A DNA stretch of 64,000 nt, from the NCBI GenBank assembly GCA_009746045.1, contig RPFO01000213.1:226564-290563 (forward strand), given 5' to 3'. The notes under the pieces are model-generated. The model searched no databases. It was not told the origin of the DNA and worked only from the letters and a program-made list of their open reading frames with translations. The stretch comes from Mesostigma viride (lineage: Eukaryota > Streptophyta > Mesostigmatophyceae > Mesostigmatales > Mesostigmataceae). Both the position numbers and the translations under genes were made by a program. Position 1 is the first letter of the stretch. Every line of letters begins with the position of its first letter. This document shows, in pieces, positions 29,815 to 39,130 of the stretch.

Positions 29815-32800
29815 CACGGCCACGGCAACGGCCGCGCCCACGGCAATGGCCACGGCAACGGCCACGGCCATGACGGCAGCAGCGGGGGGCGCGGCGGGCG
29901 CGGTGGTGGTCGCGGTGGTGGCGCAGGGGTCGGGCGTGGTCGCGGGCCGCCCTGCTCCGTCTGCGCCAAGCCTGGACATGACGCCGCCACCTGCTGGACT
30001 GCCCATCCCGCCCAGCGCCCTGCTCACCTCCGCGGTGACGGCGCCGGGCACGCCCATCAAACCGACGCAGGCCTGCCTCCCTTGGAGACGACGTACGCGT
30101 TCCACGTGGGTCGAGGCCCTTTGTGTGCTTCCCTGCGCGCCAACCCTTTGGGTGCTTCCCTGCGCGACGGTGTGCAGACTTCCCACGGGCAGGCCTCGCT
30201 TCGTCCAGTGCACGGCCTTGCGCCTTCCCCGTCCCGCTCGGGCAGTCGTCTCTCGGCACCCCGCCCCAGCACCTCCTCGGACTCGACGGCTGGTTCCTCA
30301 ACCACCGCTCCTGCTGTGCTTCACACGGCCGCAACGGCCTCGGCTAGGTGTGCCCCGGAGTGGGTGGTTGACACGGGTGCCACGTACCACATGACGCCTC
30401 ACCGGGCGGACTTTGGCGATGGATTTGATCCCGCCTTCCGGCTGCGCATCACCGGCTCGGGCGGCAATCTGCATGCGGGCGGCAGGGGCCCTCTGCTTCT
30501 CCGGCTCGGCACCCCGGACGTGCACCTCGGCCCAGCTTTGTATGTCCCAGGCCTTCAGGCCCGCCTACTCTCGGTGAGCCAGCTCTTTAAAGCCGGCCAT
30601 GATGTGGACTTTAAGCACCTGCGCCTCACTTTGGGGACCCGCACGTTCCCCCTCGTGGAGTGTGACGGCATTTACTTGCTCCGCGGGGTGGCGCCCCATG
30701 CCCTCGCCACATCAGCCGCCCCCGTGGACCTGATGCAGTGGCACCTGCGCCTCGGACACGCTGGCGCGGATCGTATTGCTCGGCTAGCCGCCGACCCCGC
30801 CTCAAACATGGTGACCCACGGTCCCAAGGCTCCCACGTGTCCTTCCTGCCCTGCCGGTCACTTGCGGCGGAGCAGCTTTCCCCCCAGCACGACGCCACGC
30901 TGCGCGACCCCTCGCCGTCGCCTGCACTGCGACCTGCTTGGTCCCATGCGGACCCCTGCCGTGTTGGGGGACTGGCGGTATGTCCTGGGCATCACGGATG
31001 AAGCCACTCGTTTTCACTGGGTTTACTTCTTGAAGACGAAGGACGCTGCCGTTGGGAGCCTGCGTCACTTCCTGGCCACGGAGATCAAGCCGTTCCGGGC
31101 GTCCGCGGCCACGGCGCCTGTGGAGCTTCGCTCCGACCAAGACGCGGTTTTCACTGGCCAGGACTGGCGCGCCGTCTGCGCCGAGTATGGCGTGCGGCAA
31201 GAGTTCTCGTCCCCCTATACGCCGGAGCAGAACGGCGTGGCGGAGCGATTCTGGGGCGTCGCAGTTAGCATGACCAGGAGCATGCTGGCGCATGCTGGCC
31301 TCGGCAAGGAGTTCTGGGCTCTAGCCTTTGCATGCGCCATCTACATCATCAACAGGCTGCCCTGCCGCAGCAACCCGGAGCACGCAACGCCCTACTTCCT
31401 CATGTATGGGCGCCCTGCGGATTTATCCGGCATGCGTGTGTTTGGCTGCCCCTCCCACGTCTTGGTTGAGGGGGCAGCCCGTGAGAAGTTTGATTCTCGC
31501 GCTGAGGATGGCCTCTTCGTGGGATACAAGCTTGACTCCCCGGCCTACCTCGTGTGGGTGCCCGACAAGGCGACGGGCGGCGGGCGTGTCATCGAGCGCA
31601 AGCACGTGCAGTTCGACGAGACGTGGCGCAACCGGGCCCCGCAGGCTGCGCAGTGGCTCCCGGCGGCCCCCTTTGCGGAGGCCGACCTCTTTCCCGCCGA
31701 CATGCTGACTCCTGCCCCTTTGCAGTTACCCTCTGCCTCTGCCGAGGACTCTGGGGGGCCGGCAACGCCCTCCACTGCCTTGCCCGCAGGCCGTGAGGAC
31801 AGCTATGTCAGCATCGGGGGGACTCCTGAGCGTTTCGTTCTCCCCCCGGCCGCCGCTGCGGCCATCCAGGCACTTGTGCGGAACGGCCCTGCTCCGACGG
31901 CTCCGGCTCCTGCCTCGGCGCCGACATCTTACCTCACCGTGTCAGATGCTCGACAGCATGCCCCTCTGTTGCGCGGGCAGGCCTCTGGCCACTCGCGTTC
32001 TGCGGCGTCATATGAACACGCCGGGGCGGGGATGCCTCCGCCGCATTTGAGTACCTCGGTTGACCTGGAGAGCACGGCTGACAGCACCGGCTATTCTCCT
32101 CCGGCGTCCCCTGGTGCCTCTGCAGGTCTCCTCCCCGTGTGGGGTTCCCGTGGTGCTGCCTTGTGTGGCGACCTTTCTCATGGCAGTAACACCCCCGCTC
32201 CCCCTGGTTTCGGGGGCGATGATGTATTGGATGACGCGCTTTCTTCCTGGCCGGATCAACCTGTCACCAAGGCTGCACGGATCCACGCGCATCACTCACT
32301 TGTCGCTGACCTGTGCTTCGCTGCTGCTTTTCATAGCCAGCCTGCGTCCGTGCCCTCCTCTCCCGCTGCCGCCCTTGCCTCGCCGGAATGGCGCACGGCC
32401 ATGGAGAGTGAGCTGGCCAGCCTCCAGGAGCACCAGGTTTACGAGCTTCTGCATGTGCGTGATCTTCCGCGCGGTGCCAAGCTCCTGCCCACCAAGTGGG
32501 TCTTCGCCCAGAAAGCTGATGGGCGGTGCAAGGCCCGGTTTGTGTGCAAGGGGTTTGCACAGCGCGAGGGCATTGATTTCGGTGAGACTTTTGCTCCCAC
32601 CGTCCGTGCTGCCACCGTGCGCCTGGGCTTGGCTCGTGCTGGCACTGCTGGCCACCCCATCCGGCAGCTGGATGTCCGCACCGCGTTCCTCTATGCTGAG
32701 TTGGAGGAGGACGTGTATGTCCTTCCCCCCAAGGGCTTTGAGGAGCGCGACCCCACTGGCCAAACGTACCTCTGGCGCCTCCGGCGGAGCCTCTATGGGC

Positions 32801-33246
32801 TCAAACAGGCGCCCCGGAACTGGCACCACACGCTCCGGGACTACCTCATCCATGAGACTGGCGCTGTCCAGAGCACCACGGACACGTGTCTGTTCCTGTA
32901 TGTTGGTGGTTTTGCCTTCGTCCATGTCGACGATCTCCTGGTCTCCCACTCCTCGGCGGAGTGGCTATCGCAGTGGACCCAACGGGTGTCCCAGCGCTTC
33001 CAGATCACCGAGACGGATGCCCCCTCCCTCTTTCTGGGGGTCTCCCTGGTCCTCGACCCGCCGGCGCGCACAGTTTTTCTGCACCAAGGCCCGTACCTGG
33101 AGGCCCTCGCTGAGCGCTTTGGGGTCTCCCCACGGGTGGTGAAGACGCCCATTGTCCCCAACACCCCCCGTGGTGAGGGGGGGCTTCTCAATGCGGACGA
33201 CACTCGCGTCTACCAAGCGATCACCGGGGCACTCCTGTATGCGATG
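29628..33246 (+). CDS. copia-2 gag 3' part and pol: zinc knuckle, protease, integrase, reverse transcriptase
   Basis: One open frame of about 1200 residues continuing gag after the palindrome. A Gly/Asn/His hexamer-repeat stretch precedes the knuckle CSVCAKPGHDAATC (29953). Protease: WVVDTGATYHMT, catalytic Asp at 30370. Integrase: HHCC module (WHLRLGHAG ... CPSCPAGH), catalytic Asp in LHCDLLG (30931), Asp in LRSDQD (about 31136), Glu in NGVAERFWG (31242), so the DDE triad is complete. RT: LPTKWVFAQKADG, RQLDVRTAFLYAEL, SLYGLKQAPRNW, FVHVDDLL (32925-32933) with both Asp. Gene order is standard copia. The frame fails at about 33246 (LLYAMGCCHSA then stop), just at the RT/RNase H connection. 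Confidence 0.9.
29728..29872 (+). repeat. GGCAAC/GGCCAC hexamer repeat inside gag
   Basis: Encodes alternating Gly-Asn and Gly-His just before the zinc knuckle. It makes long spurious Arg/Cys or Ala/Val frames on the other strand. Confidence 0.9.
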
Positions 33247-33874
33247 GGATGCTGCCACTCAGCCTGACCTGGCATTCGCAGTCAACCTGCTGACTCAGAA
33301 TATGAAAAATCCTACTGTAATTAAGCGACCTTGGGCTGGCACGCCGGGTGCTTCAGTACGCGGTACACACCAAGGACCTGGGTCTGTCCTATACTCGGGG
33401 CAGGGGGGCTGGTGGCCGGCCTACTCGGATGCCGACTGGGCAAACGATCCTGTGGACCGCAAGTCAATCACTGGCAGCGTGGTCATGTACCGCGGTGCTG
33501 CGGTGGAGTGGACCAGTCGCAAGCAGCCCACTCCAGCCCTGTCCACCTGTGAGGCCGAGTACATGGCCCTGTGTGGTGTCACGCAGCAAGTGGTTCCCCT
33601 TCTCACCATCACCAAGGAGTTGGGTGACCCGGCCTCAGGGCCAATTCAGGTGTTTTGCGACAACACTGGTGCTGTGGCTCTGTCACGAGACCCTGTTCAC
33701 CCTCGGCGTACCAAGCACATCGACGTCAAGTACCACTACATTCGCGCGAAGGTCGCGGATGGCACCGTTCAGGTGTCTCACCTTCCTGGGGCAGCGATGA
33801 TCGCCGACATGCTCACCAAGGCACTACCTGAGACACGTTTTGTGGAGCTCAGACACAAGTTGTTGGGTATTTGA
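33247..33874 (+). pseudogene. copia-2 connection and RNase H, frameshifted
   Basis: After the stop the gene continues in another frame (ATQPDLAFAVNLLTQNM), briefly in a third (VLQYAVHTKDLGLSYTRGRG, about 33345-33405), then back (YSDADWANDPVDRKSITG). RNase H then reads through to the stop: SRKQPTPALSTCEAEYMAL, VFCDNTGAVALS, RTKHIDVKYHYIR, ADMLTKALP. All catalytic motifs of copia RNase H are visible. Three single-base frameshifts within 160 bp leave the fusion broken, by real mutation or by sequence error. Confidence 0.85.
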
Positions 33875-34015
33875 GTTACTGGCAATTAGTGATGAGACAA
33901 CATAAGGACACACTTGCTAGCCTGTGACACTGGTCCCATACTACAGTTCTTTTAGTGAACATTTGTTCTGGCTTGCTTGAGTTTGTTTTCCGGCCTGTGT
34001 GCCGAGTAAGGGGGG
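33875..34015 (+). other. copia-2 3' untranslated part and polypurine tract
   Basis: The tract GAGTAAGGGGGG ends directly at the 3' LTR (34016) and would prime plus-strand DNA synthesis. Confidence 0.7.
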
Positions 34016-34451
34016 TGTCAGAAGTATCGACACACCTGCCTGAAACTAGTACTTATAGTTTAGTGCTAGCTCTGGACTGCATGGACAGGCATGTGCCGCA
34101 TGTTTAAGTTCTGTTCCATAATTAAGTGACCCAGTCATTCTGTGACTGACCTTGAACTTTGGTCATGAATGGTTGACTTGAGATCACGTTATGATTGTAA
34201 CTGCCACACAGTCAGAAAAGACCCGGTTTGGTGTGGCCACGTTGTAGGTAGATCATAACTGCTACCCAGTAGCTGAGCCTGGAATTGTTTAAAAGGCGAA
34301 GCTACGCACCTTGTTTGCTCTCTCAGTACCTCACACCTCACACACTCCTGTGGTGGAACTAGCAGCCGGCCAGCTGCCGACTGAGACTTATTTTTATCTG
34401 AGTGAAATAAAGTAAAACTTTGTGGCAAACAGTGTTTTCTCACTCCTAACA
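34016..34451 (+). repeat. copia-2 3' LTR
   Basis: 436 bp, TG...CA, AATAAA at 34406-34411, followed by the TAAAC duplication. Versus the 5' LTR it has a 4-bp insertion (ATTA near 34121), a 4-bp deletion near the end and a few substitutions. Confidence 0.92.
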
Positions 34452-34456
34452 TAAAC

Positions 34457-34820
34457 CACGTAATTCCTGGAGCGCCGCGCCACCCGTGACGGAGGGAAGT
34501 TGTCCGGTGGGTCTGGGAACACTTAGACGAAGGTGATGCATAGGTTTGGGGGGTACATGTATTCGCCATAGCCTGGTAAATGCAACGTGCATTGAGAAAG
34601 TATCACGTGACTTTGGCGGGAAATTTTCACTCGCGCGCGCGCGTAGCGAGATACGGCTGTCAACGTGCCGTTATCAGGGAAATTTTGCGTCTCGCGGCTA
34701 GAAACAGGTTAGAATGTTGCTCAGAATGATGATGCGTGAGTTTTGTATGTCAGGCATGGCCAGATTTTTTGGATTGGGAAAATACAGGTAGGAAAATACT
34801 GCCTTCATGTCCCACGTAGC
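34457..34820. repeat. right arm of the dispersed inverted repeat
   Basis: Reverse complement of 13610-13846 plus 16454-16570, without the LTR element. Together with the left arm and the 16571-16993 spacer this outlines an older inverted-repeat element of about 1.1-1.2 kb into which copia-2 and the LTR element jumped. Confidence 0.75.
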
Positions 34821-34874
34821 TCCCACAAAAACCAGCATCTTCATTAAAACAATAAGTGGAAGCATATATATATA
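34821..34874. other. AT tract that received LINE-A copy 1
   Basis: Ends GCATATATATATATA immediately before the first 231-bp monomer. Confidence 0.7.
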
Positions 34875-37719
34875 TTCCTGGATTGAGACACGTTTTTTTC
34901 TCCATGCACAGCTGAAAAAACCTGCGCCGAGGTGCGGCACCGCGGCCTACGGTAGTGATTACTGTCTGCGACACGCCCGGGGCTGGCTGCATCTACCTGT
35001 CGGCCAATTGTGACCCGTGGGCTAGGCGAATTTGAATGCGGCTTTCCCGTTAGTTGTGGCTCCACCGCTCCAGTTTTCTAGGCTGACATGATGAACCGAC
35101 GGGGGTTCCTGGATTGAGACACGTTTTTTTCTCCATGCACAGCTGAAAAAACCTGCGCCGAGGTGCGGCACCGCGGCCTACGGTAGTGATTACTGTCTGC
35201 GACACGCCCGGGGCTGGCTGCATCTACCTGTCGGCCAATTGTGACCCGTGGGCTAGGCGAATTTGAATGCGGCTTTCCCGTTAGTTGTGGCTCCACCGCT
35301 CCAGTTTTCTAGGCTGACATGATGAACCGACGGGGGTTCCTGGATTGAGACACGTTTTTTTCTCCATGCACAGCTGAAAAAACCTGCGCCGAGGTGCGGC
35401 ACCGCGGCCTACGGTAGTGATTACTGTCTGCGACACGCCCGGGGCTGGCTGCATCTACCTGTCGGCCAATTGTGACCCGTGGGCTAGGCGAATTTGAATG
35501 CGGCTTTCCCGTTAGTTGTGGCTCCACCGCTCCAGTTTTCTAGGCTGACATGATGAACCGACGGGGGTTCCTGGATTGAGACACGTTTTTTTCTCCATGC
35601 ACAGCTGAAAAAACCTGCGCCGAGGTGCGGCACCGCGGCCTACGGTAGTGATTACTGTCTGCGACACGCCCGGGGCTGGCTGCATCTACCTGTCGGCCAA
35701 TTGTGACCCGTGGGCTAGGCGAATTTGAATGCGGCTTTCCCGTTAGTTGTGGCTCCACCGCTCCAGTTTTCTAGGCTGACATGATGAACCGACGGGGGTT
35801 CCTGGATTGAGACACGTTTTTTTCTCCATGCACAGCTGAAAAAACCTGCGCCGAGGTGCGGCACCGCGGCCTACGGTAGTGATTACTGTCTGCGACACGC
35901 CCGGGGCTGGCTGCATCTACCTGTCGGCCAATTGTGACCCGTGGGCTAGGCGAATTTGAATGCGGCTTTCCCGTTAGTTGTGGCTCCACCGCTCCAGTTT
36001 TCTAGGCTGACATGATGAACCGACGGGGGTTCCTGGATTGAGACACGTTTTTTTCTCCATGCACAGCTGAAAAAACCTGCGCCGAGGTGCGGCACCGCGG
36101 CCTACGGTAGTGATTACTGTCTGCGACACGCCCGGGGCTGGCTGCATCTACCTGTCGGCCAATTGTGACCCGTGGGCTAGGCGAATTTGAATGCGGCTTT
36201 CCCGTTAGTTGTGGCTCCACCGCTCCAGTTTTCTAGGCTGACATGATGAACCGACGGGGGTTCCTGGATTGAGACACGTTTTTTTCTCCATGCACAGCTG
36301 AAAAAACCTGCGCCGAGGTGCGGCACCGCGGCCTACGGTAGTGATTACTGTCTGCGACACGCCCGGGGCTGGCTGCATCTACCTGTCGGCCAATTGTGAC
36401 CCGTGGGCTAGGCGAATTTGAATGCGGCTTTCCCGTTAGTTGTGGCTCCACCGCTCCAGTTTTCTAGGCTGACATGATGAACCGACGGGGGTTCCTGGAT
36501 TGAGACACGTTTTTTTCTCCATGCACAGCTGAAAAAACCTGCGCCGAGGTGCGGCACCGCGGCCTACGGTAGTGATTACTGTCTGCGACACGCCCGGGGC
36601 TGGCTGCATCTACCTGTCGGCCAATTGTGACCCGTGGGCTAGGCGAATTTGAATGCGGCTTTCCCGTTAGTTGTGGCTCCACCGCTCCAGTTTTCTAGGC
36701 TGACATGATGAACCGACGGGGGTTCCTGGATTGAGACACGTTTTTTTCTCCATGCACAGCTGAAAAAACCTGCGCCGAGGTGCGGCACCGCGGCCTACGG
36801 TAGTGATTACTGTCTGCGACACGCCCGGGGCTGGCTGCATCTACCTGTCGGCCAATTGTGACCCGTGGGCTAGGCGAATTTGAATGCGGCTTTCCCGTTA
36901 GTTGTGGCTCCACCGCTCCAGTTTTCTAGGCTGACATGATGAACCGACGGGGGTTCCTGGATTGAGACACGTTTTTTTCTCCATGCACAGCTGAAAAAAC
37001 CTGCGCCGAGGTGCGGCACCGCGGCCTACGGTAGTGATTACTGTCTGCGACACGCCCGGGGCTGGCTGCATCTACCTGTCGGCCAATTGTGACCCGTGGG
37101 CTAGGCGAATTTGAATGCGGCTTTCCCGTTAGTTGTGGCTCCACCGCTCCAGTTTTCTAGGCTGACATGATGAACCGACGGGGGTTCCTGGATTGAGACA
37201 CGTTTTTTTCTCCATGCACAGCTGAAAAAACCTGCGCCGAGGTGCGGCACCGCGGCCTACGGTAGTGATTACTGTCTGCGACACGCCCGGGGCTGGCTGC
37301 ATCTACCTGTCGGCCAATTGTGACCCGTGGGCTAGGCGAATTTGAATGCGGCTTTCCCGTTAGTTGTGGCTCCACCGCTCCAGTTTTCTAGGCTGACATG
37401 ATGAACCGACGGGGGTTCCTGGATTGAGACACGTTTTTTTCTCCATGCACAGCTGAAAAAACCTGCGCCGAGGTGCGGCACCGCGGCCTACGGTAGTGAT
37501 TACTGTCTGCGACACGCCCGGGGCTGGCTGCATCTACCTGTCGGCCAATTGTGACCCGTGGGCTAGGCGAATTTGAATGCGGCTTTCCCGTTAGTTGTGG
37601 CTCCACCGCTCCAGTTTTCTAGGCTGACATGATGAACCGACGGGGGTTCCTGGATTGAGACACGTTTTTTTCTCCATGCACAGCTGAAAAAACCTGCGCC
37701 GAGGTGCGGCACCGCGGCC
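34875..37719 (+). repeat. tandem 231-bp 5' monomers of LINE-A (12 full, 1 partial)
   Basis: Period exactly 231 (unit starts 34875, 35106, ... 37647), each beginning TTCCTGGATTGAGACACG. The units look identical to one another. The last, partial unit stops at GCACCGCGGCC and runs straight into the LINE leader. The same monomers precede the other two LINE-A plus-strand copies, so they belong to the LINE rather than being an unrelated satellite. The 72-residue frames in each unit are repeat by-products. Confidence 0.95.
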
Positions 37720-37844
37720 GCCCCGCGTTGGGGGGCTGCCGCCCCCCAAACCCCCCGCTTGGGGGGCACGCCCCCCAAACCCCCCGCGTCCGCATCTCGC
37801 TCTCCCCCCGCGCTTCCGGTTCCGTTGTTTTACGCACCTCCCCC
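37720..37844 (+). promoter_or_regulatory. LINE-A 5' leader, GC-rich with inverted C/G runs
   Basis: CCCCGCGTTGGGGGGCTGCC and repeated CCCCCCAAACCCCCCGC blocks can fold into strong hairpins just upstream of the ORF1 start. LINE-B has a closely similar leader at 45116-45190, so this piece is conserved between the families. Confidence 0.55.
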
Positions 37845-39116
37845 ATGCCTCCTTCACGACGCCGCACCTCCCGGGCGCGGGATGCGCTGCCTAGTGGCGC
37901 CCCTGCGCCGCGTCGGTCCTTACGCATCGCGGCGCACCTGCAGGAGATGGGCGACCTGGACGACGGCGGTCGTGGCGCCCCTGTGCCACTCTCGCTTGTG
38001 TGCGAGGTCTGCCACAGTGGTGAGGATGCCCCCCGTCTCCTTGTGTGTGATTCGTGCCAATGCGGCTGGCACACGCGCTGCTTGGTCCCGCCCCTCTTCC
38101 GGCTGCCTCCCCCGGGTCCTTGGGCGTGCCCTCATTGCGTGGCCCCGCCTCGGCCGTCCCTAGGCTCCCGACGCGCGGCCGTGTCGACCCCGGGATCCCA
38201 TTCGGCCCGCGCCCCCTCCCGCAGCCCCTCGCTGGACCCTCTCCTGGGCCTTGCGGACCTCGTGGAGGGTTCCACACCGTGCTCCCGCTCTCCCCGCGCC
38301 GTCACGTCCGGCCCCTCCGCGGGGTCCCCTGGCCCTGCCCCGCCTAGCTCTGGGGATCCACCTCCGGCCAGCACGGCGGTGGCCACTGACCTGCGTCCTC
38401 CTGTGCTTGAGGGGTCCCTGGCGGCTCTCCTCCCTGAGGCTGTGGGACACCCTGCGGCGACTCCTGTGGTGGGCCCCTGGTCGGCCGCGCTTGGGTCCCA
38501 CGACTTCTCCGTTTGGCCCCCCACCAACATTGCGGGCGTCAGCGCGCTCCGGCACGCCACGTTCTCTTGGCTGTATTGCCCCTTGCTGTTGGACGCTGTC
38601 GGCTTGCACGCGGCGTTTCCTACGCTCCCACGGCCCCCTGAATTTAGTGCCCTTGTGGTTCGTGTCCGGCACATGCTGCAGGCAGCCTCCCCCCCTGTCC
38701 TTGCCTCCACGCTTTGGGGGTTTGTCCTCGAGGACTACCATGCCGGCGGCCGCCTGCCTTGGCACCTGCCCGCGGTGCGCCAAGAATGGCTCCTGAATCT
38801 GGACGCTCAAGTGGCGCAGGCGGTGGTGCTCTTTGCTACAGGGCTTGCCGTGCAGGCCCAGCAGGCCGCCCGTGCGACATATCTCGCTGGGGGGGCCACC
38901 GACCACGCCTTGCTCGATCGCCCTCAGCTGCACACGTTTCTTGCCTCTGCCGGGCCCGGCTCGGCCGGCCTTGTTGCGCAGGCCCACGGGCGCTTGACTA
39001 CGGCGGTCACCCCAGCGCAAGCCGCCCGCCTGCGCGTTGACTTCGGGGCTCCTGTCACCGTGCACGCCGGCGACCTGGTTCTGTACGATGCGGGGGGGGG
39101 CGTGTTCTTGAGCTGA
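37845..39116 (+). CDS. LINE-A ORF1: PHD-finger protein
   Basis: 423 residues from MPPSRRRTSRARD; the frame is open further upstream but this Met is shared with copy 2. A basic N terminus is followed by a PHD finger (about residues 50-95: CEVC, CDSCQCGWHTRC, WACPHC; Cys4-His-Cys3), a Pro/Ser-rich linker and a C-terminal region (about 220-420) with WPPTNIAGVSALRHATFSW, LEDYHAGGRLPWHLP and a helical ARATYLAGG segment, conserved in LINE-B. PHD fingers read histone H3 tails, so a chromatin-targeting role is plausible but inferred. The frame ends 14 bp before ORF2. An eight-G run at about 39091 lies near the end, and a one-base change there would fuse ORF1 with ORF2. Confidence 0.82.
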   Translation: MPPSRRRTSRARDALPSGAPAPRRSLRIAAHLQEMGDLDDGGRGAPVPLSLVCEVCHSGEDAPRLLVCDSCQCGWHTRCLVPPLFRLPPPGPWACPHCVAPPRPSLGSRRAAVSTPGSHSARAPSRSPSLDPLLGLADLVEGSTPCSRSPRAVTSGPSAGSPGPAPPSSGDPPPASTAVATDLRPPVLEGSLAALLPEAVGHPAATPVVGPWSAALGSHDFSVWPPTNIAGVSALRHATFSWLYCPLLLDAVGLHAAFPTLPRPPEFSALVVRVRHMLQAASPPVLASTLWGFVLEDYHAGGRLPWHLPAVRQEWLLNLDAQVAQAVVLFATGLAVQAQQAARATYLAGGATDHALLDRPQLHTFLASAGPGSAGLVAQAHGRLTTAVTPAQAARLRVDFGAPVTVHAGDLVLYDAGGGVFLS

Positions 39117-39130
39117 GCGCGGGTGCGGCC

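Larger units (their letters stand above)
16994..34451 (+). mobile_element. copia-2: Ty1/copia LTR retrotransposon, 17.5 kb with two nested insertions
   Basis: Two LTRs (16994-17431, 34016-34451), both TGTCAGAAG...TCCTAACA, flanked by TAAAC on both sides (16989-16993, 34452-34456). Between them lie a primer-binding site, leader, gag, protease, integrase, RT and RNase H in standard copia order, and a polypurine tract. CACTA-2 (17552-27378) and the giant palindrome (28377-29622) account for about 11 kb, leaving an original element of roughly 6.4 kb. The LTRs differ by two 4-bp indels, a small indel in a T-run and a few substitutions, so copia-2 is older than the LTR element at 13847. Confidence 0.93.

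Noticed and set aside
29543-30334. Minus-strand frame rich in Arg/Cys/Gly dipeptides
   Set aside because: By-product of the GGCAAC hexamer repeat in the gag of copia-2, which has a clear sense protein with knuckle and protease.
35078-37606. Eleven identical 72-residue minus-strand frames
   Set aside because: They arise once per 231-bp monomer. They have no domain, and in the other two arrays indels break them without compensation.
34875-37719. CRISPR-like regular repeat array
   Set aside because: The units are contiguous 231-bp tandem repeats without variable spacers and belong to a LINE 5' end.
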